In this document: positions 1 through 4,233 of the stretch, piece after piece
Position numbering within the stretch: the first letter of the stretch is position 1
Layout of the letters: each line of letters begins with the position of its first letter
Assembly (NCBI GenBank): GCA_027483425.1
Contig: JAIXUR010000194.1
Coordinates: 1 to 5,270 of the forward strand
Source of the DNA: Cyanobacteriota bacterium
Lineage (GTDB): Bacteria; Cyanobacteriota; Cyanobacteriia; Phormidesmidales; Phormidesmidaceae
DNA length: 5,270 bases
Reading direction: 5' to 3'
Notes under the pieces: generated by a model
What the model saw: only the letters and a program-made list of their open reading frames with translations
Told to the model about the DNA's origin: nothing
Database searches by the model: none
Translations under genes and position numbers: made by a program

Positions 1-1
1 G

Positions 2-547
2 ACCAAAACAACTCCGGTGGCGGTAGCCACACCCAAGGCAGCGGTTCCCGCAGCAACGCCCGTACCGACCACCGTCCCGGCCATGGCTCCCATCGAGGCG
101 ATCGCAACCGATGACGACGAGACCCCTGCCGCCCCAGATGTAGAACCTCTAGCAGTAGAAGCCCTAGAGACCGAAGTCCTAGAAGCAGAACCCCTAGAAG
201 CGGAAGTCCCAGAAGCCGAAGCCCTTGAGACCGAAGTCCTAGAAGCCGAAGCCCTAGAGGAAGCCCTAGAGACCGAAGTCCCAGAAACAGAAGCCCTAGA
301 GACCGAAGTCCTAGAGACCGAAATTCTAGAAACGGAGGCCCCCGACCTCGCAGCCCCAGCGGTGGCAGCGATCGCCTCCAACGTCTCTGAACCTGAGCTG
401 GCAGACGCCAGCGAACCAGCCAAAGCCGAGCCTGCGTCCCAGGCCGGGGCCGATGATGACGAGCCTGCCGAGACCGAGGTTACCGCTGTGATCACCGACG
501 ACCTGGAAGCTAAAGCCGAACCCGCAACCGCAGGTGCAGCTAAGTAA
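2..547 (+). CDS. Acidic, low-complexity repeat protein, 3' part only
   Basis: I do not recognise this gene. The frame is open to the left edge of the window, so the real start probably lies upstream; a GTG at 17 is the first possible start inside. Counting from that GTG, the visible 176 residues fall into three parts. Residues 1-30 are Ala/Pro/Val/Thr-rich. About residues 45-108 are a repeat of the pentapeptide pattern [L/P]-E-[T/A]-E-x. The tail, from about 109 to 176, is Ala/Glu/Asp/Pro-rich with two DDDE motifs and ends in AGAAK. There is almost no aromatic residue, no Cys, no membrane segment and no catalytic motif. This points to an intrinsically disordered, strongly acidic C-terminal region of a larger protein, or a spacer or stalk-like segment; that reading is inference. 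Two HIP1 octamers lie inside it, so it is native-looking cyanobacterial DNA rather than a recent import. The TAA stop is at 545-547. Confidence 0.7.
   Translation, partial: TKTTPVAVATPKAAVPAATPVPTTVPAMAPIEAIATDDDETPAAPDVEPLAVEALETEVLEAEPLEAEVPEAEALETEVLEAEALEEALETEVPETEALETEVLETEILETEAPDLAAPAVAAIASNVSEPELADASEPAKAEPASQAGADDDEPAETEVTAVITDDLEAKAEPATAGAAK
98..105. repeat. HIP1 octamer GCGATCGC (first of six)
   Basis: Perfect HIP1 palindromes occur at 98-105, 368-375, 2800-2807, 3370-3377, 4936-4943 and 4964-4971. About 0.1 would be expected by chance in a window this size. One-mismatch versions with CCGATCGC or ACGATCGC lie near 2730, 3180, 3592 and 4680. HIP1 is the highly iterated palindrome of many cyanobacterial genomes; here it serves as a taxonomic marker. 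Confidence 0.9.
149..340 (+). repeat. 15-bp tandem repeat encoding an acidic pentapeptide
   Basis: From 164 to 340 there are twelve consecutive units of the type CTAGARRCNGAARYC, each coding L-E-[T/A]-E-[V/A/P/I]. A more diverged unit (LAVEA) lies at 149-163. Units start at 164, 179, 194, 209, 224, 239, 254, 266, 281, 296, 311 and 326. The unit at 254-265 is only 12 bases (LEEA), an in-frame loss of one codon. Two units begin with CCA (Pro) and one with CTT instead of CTA. Degenerate five-residue echoes follow at 341-370 (PDLAA, PAVAA), suggesting the array once extended further. The unit length is a multiple of three, so copy number can change without a frameshift. Confidence 0.92.
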
Positions 548-562
548 CTGCGCCTCTCGCCT

Positions 563-596
563 AAAGTTCTTCAGAAAGTTCTCCAGAAAGTTCCCC
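563..596 (+). repeat. 12-bp direct repeat, nearly three copies
   Basis: Two full copies of AAAGTTCTYCAG lie at 563-574 and 575-586, with a partial third copy at 587-596 (AAAGTTCCCC). The second and third copies form the left arm of the stem-loop at 580-612, so that stem-loop seems to share its origin with the repeat. Confidence 0.85.
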
Positions 597-612
597 ATGA
601 ACTTTCTGGAGA
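580..612 (+). terminator. Perfect 14-bp stem-loop after the acidic protein gene
   Basis: The left arm TCTCCAGAAAGTTC (580-593) pairs perfectly with GAACTTTCTGGAGA (599-612) around the five-base loop CCCAT. It starts 33 bases past the stop codon. There is no T-run after it (GATTGCCC follows), so it is not a classical intrinsic terminator. It could be a factor-independent terminator of the weak cyanobacterial kind, a 3'-end stabiliser, or a processing site. Confidence 0.45.
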
Positions 613-690
613 GATTGCCCGAGGGCATACCAAACCGATTGCCACTCCCTTTAAATCGCCTTGATCCCTGTTAGGCAACAGATACAGCCT

Positions 691-737
691 AGTCAACCGT
701 TAGCGCTTAACTTTTGCTCTAGAATTTGGTCAACGGT
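691..737 (+). promoter_or_regulatory. Possible promoter and paired half-sites before the GH57 gene
   Basis: A -10-like hexamer TAGAAT (720-725, five of six matches to TATAAT) lies about 60 bases before the ATG, with no good -35 box at the usual spacing. It is flanked by two GTCAAC copies (692-697 and 729-734), which also contain the inverted pair ACCGTT (696-701) and AACGGT (732-737). This could be a promoter with an operator, but the motifs are short and match no regulator I can name. Confidence 0.3.
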
Positions 738-786
738 CTTTACCGGCCCGCTTGGCTTCTAGTTCACCTCCCTCAAACGGCACCCT

Positions 787-2376
787 ATGGCTATTGGATA
801 TCTCGCGCTCGTCCTCCACGCCCATTTGCCCTACGTGCGTCACCCCGAAAGTGACTACGTGCTGGAGGAAGAGTGGCTGTATGAGGCCATCATCGAGACC
901 TACGTGCCCCTGCTCAGCATGTTTGAGGGCCTCAAGCGTGACGGCGTCGACTTCAAGCTCACCATGAGCATGACCCCGCCCCTCGTCTCGATGCTGCGCG
1001 ACCCGCTGTTGCAGGAGCGCTTCGATGCCCACCTGGCCATGCTCGAAGAGCTGACCGAGCTAGAGGTAGAGCGCAACGTCCACAACGGTCATGTGCAGTA
1101 TCTGGCCGAAACCTACGCCAAAGAGTTTAACCACGTCCGCAACCTGTGGGAGAGCTATGGCGGCGACCTGGTTACTGCCTTCAAGCAATACCAAGACAGC
1201 AACAACCTCGACATCATCACCTGCGGGGCCACCCACGGCTACCTGCCGCTGATGAAGATGTATCCCGAAGCCGTGTGGGCGCAAATTCAAGTCGCCGCTG
1301 AGCACTACGAAGACACCTTTGGTCGCCCCCCCTCCGGCATTTGGCTACCCGAGTGCGCCTACTACGAAGGGCTAGAGCGCATGGTGGCCGATGCAGGCCT
1401 GCGCTACTTCTTAACCGATGGCCACGGCATTCTCTACGCTCGCCCCCGCCCCCGCTTTGGCTCCTACGCACCGATCTTTACCGAAAGTGGCGTGGCCGCC
1501 TTTGGCCGCGATCACGAATCGTCCCAGCAGGTGTGGTCGTCCCAGGTGGGCTACCCCGGTGCGCCCGAGTACCGTGAGTTTTATCGCGATCTGGGTTGGG
1601 ATGCCGAGTACGACTACATCAAGCCCTACGTGATGCCCAACGGCCAACGGAAGAATGTGGGCATCAAATACCACAAAATTACTGGCAAGGGCCTGGGTCT
1701 GTCCGATAAACAACTGTACGACCCCTACTGGGCCAAGGAAAAGGCCGCCGAGCACGCGGCCAACTTTATGTACAATCGCGAGCAGCAAATTAGCAACCTC
1801 CATGGGCTCATGCAGCGGCCCCCAATCATTGTTTCGCCCTACGATGCCGAGCTGTTTGGCCACTGGTGGTACGAAGGCCCTTGGTTTCTCGACTTCCTAT
1901 TTCGCAAGAGCTGGTTTGACCAAGGCACCTACGAAATGACCCACTTGACCGACTACCTGAAGGGCCATCCCACCCAGCAGGTCTGCCGCCCCTCCCAGTC
2001 GAGCTGGGGCTACAAGGGCTTTCACGAATACTGGCTGAATGAAACCAACGCTTGGATTTATCCCCACCTGCACAAAGGGGCTGAGCGCATGATTGAGCTG
2101 GCCAAGCGCGAACCCGCCGATGAGCTCGAGTTGCGCGCCCTCAACCAAGCGGCCCGTGAGCTGCTGCTGGCCCAATCCTCGGATTGGGCCTTTATCATGC
2201 GCACGGGAACGATGGTGCCCTACGCCGTGCGCCGTACCCGCACTCACCTGATGCGCTTCCAAAAGCTATGGGATGACATTTTGCGCGAAAAGATCGACTC
2301 GGGCTGGCTCGAGAAGATTGAAGTGGTCGATAACATCTTCCCTAAGATCGATTACCGGGTATATCGCCCTCTGTAG
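787..2376 (+). CDS. GH57 1,4-alpha-glucan branching enzyme type protein
   Basis: This 529-residue protein fits the usual length of GH57 branching enzymes, which cleave an alpha-1,4 glucan and rejoin it as an alpha-1,6 branch during glycogen synthesis in the cytosol. The family motifs are in order: HAHLPYVRH (11-19), TCGATHGYLP (145-154), GIWLPECAYYEG (184-195) with the likely nucleophile E189, and SPYDAELFGHWWYEGP (350-365) with the likely acid/base D353. The C-terminal helical DUF1957-like region runs from about 415 to 525 and includes ARELLLAQSSDW (456-467). No signal peptide or membrane segment is seen. The ATG at 787 gives the family-typical N-terminus MAIGYLALVLHAHLPY; no Shine-Dalgarno is present. 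The family assignment is firm. Branching rather than amylase or glucanotransferase activity is inferred. Cyanobacteria usually also have a GH13 GlgB, so this may be a second branching enzyme. Confidence 0.95.
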   Translation: MAIGYLALVLHAHLPYVRHPESDYVLEEEWLYEAIIETYVPLLSMFEGLKRDGVDFKLTMSMTPPLVSMLRDPLLQERFDAHLAMLEELTELEVERNVHNGHVQYLAETYAKEFNHVRNLWESYGGDLVTAFKQYQDSNNLDIITCGATHGYLPLMKMYPEAVWAQIQVAAEHYEDTFGRPPSGIWLPECAYYEGLERMVADAGLRYFLTDGHGILYARPRPRFGSYAPIFTESGVAAFGRDHESSQQVWSSQVGYPGAPEYREFYRDLGWDAEYDYIKPYVMPNGQRKNVGIKYHKITGKGLGLSDKQLYDPYWAKEKAAEHAANFMYNREQQISNLHGLMQRPPIIVSPYDAELFGHWWYEGPWFLDFLFRKSWFDQGTYEMTHLTDYLKGHPTQQVCRPSQSSWGYKGFHEYWLNETNAWIYPHLHKGAERMIELAKREPADELELRALNQAARELLLAQSSDWAFIMRTGTMVPYAVRRTRTHLMRFQKLWDDILREKIDSGWLEKIEVVDNIFPKIDYRVYRPL

Positions 2377-2380
2377 GGCG
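2365..2380 (+). other. Stem-loop overlapping the GH57 stop codon
   Basis: CGCCCT (2365-2370) and AGGGCG (2375-2380) form a perfect 6-bp stem with loop CTGT; the TAG stop at 2374-2376 sits at the loop/stem edge. No T-run follows. It may be a weak 3'-end structure or chance in GC-rich DNA. Confidence 0.35.
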
Positions 2381-2411
2381 TTCGGGCCTCCAGTAGACCC
2401 AGGTCTCCAGA

Positions 2412-2459
2412 ATGAGCAACCCTAACTACCCGCCGCTCAAGGGAGCGCTCGAGAGCTAG
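2412..2459 (+). CDS. Possible 15-residue leader ORF (doubtful)
   Basis: A short ATG frame encodes MSNPNYPPLKGALES and stops with TAG at 2457-2459, inside the first arm and loop of the stem-loop at 2441-2479. There is no Shine-Dalgarno upstream, and an ORF this short is expected by chance. It is listed only because its stop falls in a strong stem-loop in the spacer before arsM, an arrangement seen in attenuator leaders. The peptide has no run of Cys or any other regulatory residue, which argues against classical attenuation. Confidence 0.12.
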   Translation: MSNPNYPPLKGALES

Positions 2460-2479
2460 GGTACAAGCTCTCTTCTCCC
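2441..2479 (+). other. Two-part stem-loop in the GH57-arsM spacer
   Basis: The inner stem is GAGAGCT (2451-2457) with AGCTCTC (2466-2472) around the eight-base loop AGGGTACA. The outer stem is GGGAG (2441-2445) with CTCCC (2475-2479), separated from the inner one by CGCTC on one side and TT on the other. Together that is 12 pairs. It may end the GH57 transcript or be part of a structured leader; no T-run follows. Confidence 0.4.
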
Positions 2480-2511
2480 GCAGTCTACCCGTTAGATCGG
2501 CGGAGCTAGCC

Positions 2512-2542
2512 CTGCCTAGGTGTTGGCAACATCGGCAGGCAG
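2512..2542 (+). other. Second stem-loop in the GH57-arsM spacer
   Basis: The outer stem is CTGCCT (2512-2517) with AGGCAG (2537-2542). The inner stem is GGTGTT (2519-2524) with AACATC (2528-2533), including one G-U pair and a three-base loop GGC. It ends about 75 bases before the arsM start. It resembles no riboswitch class I can recognise. Confidence 0.35.
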
Positions 2543-2561
2543 CACCAAGGCTGGGAGAAAG

Positions 2562-2593
2562 TTGACCCACGCCCTGAAGAACTACCATACAAA
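2562..2593 (+). promoter_or_regulatory. Weak promoter candidate for arsM
   Basis: TTGACC (2562-2567) is a five-of-six match to a -35 box. The possible -10 boxes are TACCAT (2583-2588, spacing 15) or TACAAA (2588-2593, spacing 20), each four of six and neither well spaced. If real, the transcript would start just after the stem-loop at 2512-2542, which would then not be in the arsM mRNA. I see no clear ArsR-type inverted repeat. Confidence 0.25.
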
Positions 2594-2616
2594 GGCAATA
2601 CAGTCATTGACCTGCT

Positions 2617-3579
2617 ATGACCTATCTCGATGCGACTGCCCAGTTTTACGCCGACGTGGCCACTACCCCCGAGGTGGGCCTGTGCTGTGTGCAGAGTAGC
2701 CCCCTGATCATGCCGGGGCTGGTGATTCCCGATCGCATGCAGGCCATGAACTACGGCTGCGGCACCACGGTACATCCAGCCGAACTGGCGGGAGAGCCTG
2801 CGATCGCCTACGTGGGCGTAGGCGGCGGCCTCGAGGCCCTTCAGTTCAGCTATTTTTCTCGCCGTAGGGGGGCGGTGGTCGCCATTGACCCGGTGGATGA
2901 AATGCGCCAAGCCGCCGCCGAAAATCTAGCCGAGGCGGCTACGCTGAATGACTGGTTTGAGGCCGACTTTGTCACCCTGCTGGCAGGTGATGCCTTTGCC
3001 CTCCCCCTGCCCGATGCCTCGGTGGATGTGGTAGCCCAAAACTGCCTGTTCAACATTTTTGAACCCGCTGACCTGATGCGAGCCCTGGGCGAAGCCTATC
3101 GCGTGCTCAAGCCCGGTGGCCGCCTGATCATGAGCGACCCCATTGCCACCCGCCCGATCCCGCTCCACCTCCAGCAGGACGATCGCCTGCGCGCCCTCTG
3201 CCTCTCCGGGGCGCTCACCTACGACGACTACATGCAGCACCTGATTGGCACCGGCTTTGGCCAGATCGAGGTGCGCGCCCGTCGCCCCTACCGCCTGCTG
3301 GATGCCGCTCAGTACAACCTCGACCAGCACCTGCTGCTGGAAAGTCTGGATACGGTGTCCTTCAAGATCGCGATCGCCCCCGATGGTGCCTGTATCTTCA
3401 CCGGCAAAACCGCTGTGTATGCGGGCGCGGGGGCGTCCTTTGATGACAAGGCCGGACACTACCTGCTCAAGGGGGTACCTACGGCCGTCTGCGACAAAAC
3501 TGCCAAGCACCTGGGTACCCATCCCGACGTGCTGGTGACGGGGTCTACCTGGCACTACGATGGCGGTGGCTGTTGTTAA
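2617..3579 (+). CDS. arsM: Arsenite S-adenosylmethionine methyltransferase ArsM
   Basis: This 320-residue protein matches the cyanobacterial arsenosugar-pathway form of ArsM, which transfers methyl groups from SAM to As(III) in the cytosol to give methylated arsenicals. The Rossmann SAM site is YVGVGGGLEALQ (65-76), followed by the acidic residue D91 in VAIDP and the post-motif YRVLKPGGRLIMSDP (161-175). The As-binding cysteines are likely C143 in QNCLFNIF and C195 in LCLSGALTYDDY, the two positions always kept in ArsM. C23-C24 (GLCCVQSSP) and C48 (NYGCG) lie near the N-terminus where further conserved cysteines sit in the family. The tail is unusual beside algal ArsM, ending in WHYDGGGCC (C319-C320). 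The ATG at 2617 gives the expected N-terminus MTYLDATAQFYADVATTPEVG; there is no Shine-Dalgarno. No arsS radical SAM partner, arsR, or arsenite pump gene is next to it in this window. Confidence 0.93.
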   Translation: MTYLDATAQFYADVATTPEVGLCCVQSSPLIMPGLVIPDRMQAMNYGCGTTVHPAELAGEPAIAYVGVGGGLEALQFSYFSRRRGAVVAIDPVDEMRQAAAENLAEAATLNDWFEADFVTLLAGDAFALPLPDASVDVVAQNCLFNIFEPADLMRALGEAYRVLKPGGRLIMSDPIATRPIPLHLQQDDRLRALCLSGALTYDDYMQHLIGTGFGQIEVRARRPYRLLDAAQYNLDQHLLLESLDTVSFKIAIAPDGACIFTGKTAVYAGAGASFDDKAGHYLLKGVPTAVCDKTAKHLGTHPDVLVTGSTWHYDGGGCC

Positions 3580-3612
3580 GAACCATTCTGGCCGATCGCC
3601 CCCTCTGTCCAC

Positions 3613-3632
3613 CGCCCATATCACAACGGGCG
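3613..3632 (+). other. Small inverted repeat between arsM and the HLIP gene
   Basis: CGCCC (3613-3617) and GGGCG (3628-3632) could form a 5-bp stem with a ten-base loop. The heptamer GAACCAT occurs twice in this spacer, at 3580-3586 right after the arsM stop and at 3632-3638. Both are weak. I see no convincing terminator for arsM and no clear -35/-10 pair for the next gene; TAGGCT at 3643-3648 is the only -10-like hexamer. Confidence 0.25.
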
Positions 3633-3676
3633 AACCATAGGGTAGGCTAGGAAAGCAATTGAAACACCCAACACCC

Positions 3677-3847
3677 ATGGCTAACCTCGAACCCACCGTT
3701 ACCCCCACCATCGAGCGATCTAAGGCGGGCTTTAACGACTACGCCGAGCGGCTCAATGGGCGAGCTGCCATGCTGGGGTTTGTGGCCCTAGTGCTGTTTG
3801 AGCTGGTAACTGGGCAAGCTATTGTCACCTGGCTAGGGCTGCGATAG
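3677..3847 (+). CDS. High-light-inducible protein (single-helix chlorophyll-binding)
   Basis: This 56-residue protein is a HLIP/small CAB-like protein of the thylakoid membrane. These bind chlorophyll and carotenoid as dimers and protect photosystem II assembly and free chlorophyll under light stress. The chlorophyll-binding motif is present as ERLNGRAAMLGF (24-35), with E24, N27 and R29 as the ligand and ion-pair positions, followed by one membrane helix to about residue 52. The N-terminal 20 residues are soluble. The ATG at 3677 is chosen because it gives the compact MANLEPTV start. A TTG at 3659 would add MKHPTP in frame and is preceded by AGGA six bases upstream (3649-3652), the best Shine-Dalgarno-like site in the window, so a 62-residue form starting at 3659 is possible. 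Light or stress induction is known for the family; no control site could be identified here. Confidence 0.93.
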   Translation: MANLEPTVTPTIERSKAGFNDYAERLNGRAAMLGFVALVLFELVTGQAIVTWLGLR

Positions 3848-3857
3848 GGAGGTTTTC

Positions 3858-3891
3858 GGTTCAAAGCATCGCTGCTTTACTCCTTAGAACC
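3858..3891 (+). terminator. Stem-loop after the HLIP gene
   Basis: GGTTC (3858-3862) directly followed by AAAGCA (3863-3868) pairs with TGCTTT (3873-3878) and GAACC (3887-3891). The loop is TCGC, with an eight-base bulge ACTCCTTA on the right side, giving 11 pairs. It begins 11 bases after the HLIP stop, the right place for a terminator, but no T-run follows. Next come the short repeat ACCCCAAACCCCAAACCC and a pyrimidine-rich tract to about 3930. Confidence 0.4.
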
Positions 3892-3927
3892 CCAAACCCC
3901 AAACCCTTCCCCCCTTTCCTTTCCGAT

Positions 3928-4233
3928 TTGTCCAACCTTGGAGACCGACCCATTAAGGCCTTGTTCAGAAAACAACCCTGGATTACCACAGCGCTCACCG
4001 TCGGCGCTGTAGATGGCCTTATGGGTGCGGCGGAGGAGAAGGTGTCGCTGGCCCTATTTGGACTGCTGCTGGCGGGCGGGGCCATCACCCTGAGCTGGGG
4101 ACACCTCCAGCGCCATGCGGCGACTTCCAATCGAGCGGCGGTGCTGCTGTACCCGCCGGGGCAAATTTACACGCCCCCATCCACGGGTCTGAAAGACCTA
4201 CAGGCTAGTACCGGCGATGAGTCTACCCCCTGA
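3928..4233 (+). CDS. Small predicted membrane protein, unknown function
   Basis: I do not recognise this gene. The frame gives up to 101 residues from a TTG at 3928. Other starts are TTG at 3961 and the first ATG at 4021, which would cut away the first hydrophobic segment. It has a basic N-terminus (RPIKALFRKQPW, 7-18), a weak hydrophobic stretch at about 19-34, and a strong one at about 39-57 (VSLALFGLLLAGGAITLSW). A polar tail containing RAAVLLYPPGQIYTPP (69-84) follows. This is compatible with a one- or two-helix membrane protein with a cytoplasmic tail. Codon use from about 4000 onward is G/C-ending like its neighbours, supporting coding. Against it are the missing ATG, no Shine-Dalgarno (a C/T tract lies upstream), and the 67-base overlap with the opposite gene. 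A 5'-degraded gene is an alternative. Confidence 0.5.
   Translation: MSNLGDRPIKALFRKQPWITTALTVGAVDGLMGAAEEKVSLALFGLLLAGGAITLSWGHLQRHAATSNRAAVLLYPPGQIYTPPSTGLKDLQASTGDESTP

Noticed and set aside
164..340. CRISPR-like array
   Set aside because: The 15-base units are directly abutting with no spacers and keep one coding frame; this is a coding tandem repeat.
326..628. 100-residue minus-strand frame opposite the acidic protein and stem-loop
   Set aside because: Its N-terminus (repeated NFL/KNF) is just the 12-bp repeat read backwards, and the rest is the mirror of the low-complexity gene.
1411..1863. 150-residue open frame antisense to the GH57 gene
   Set aside because: It is fully inside a well-supported gene with conserved motifs in the plus frame; the long frame follows from GC-rich codon bias.
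2352..2588. 78-residue minus-strand frame covering the GH57-arsM spacer
   Set aside because: It has no Shine-Dalgarno, is Arg/Leu/Gly-rich without structure, and runs into the 3' end of the GH57 gene; nothing supports translation.
2377..2616. tRNA or known riboswitch in the spacer
   Set aside because: No cloverleaf, no conserved T-loop sequence and no known riboswitch core can be found; only simple stem-loops are seen.
2603..2621. GTCAT/ATGAC inverted repeat around the arsM start codon
   Set aside because: The stem is only 5 bp with a nine-base loop; too weak and too likely by chance to call a translational switch.
2926..3711. 261-residue open frame antisense to arsM
   Set aside because: It lies opposite a clear arsM, is rich in Gly/Val/His as expected from a mirrored GC-rich gene, and has no recognisable motif.
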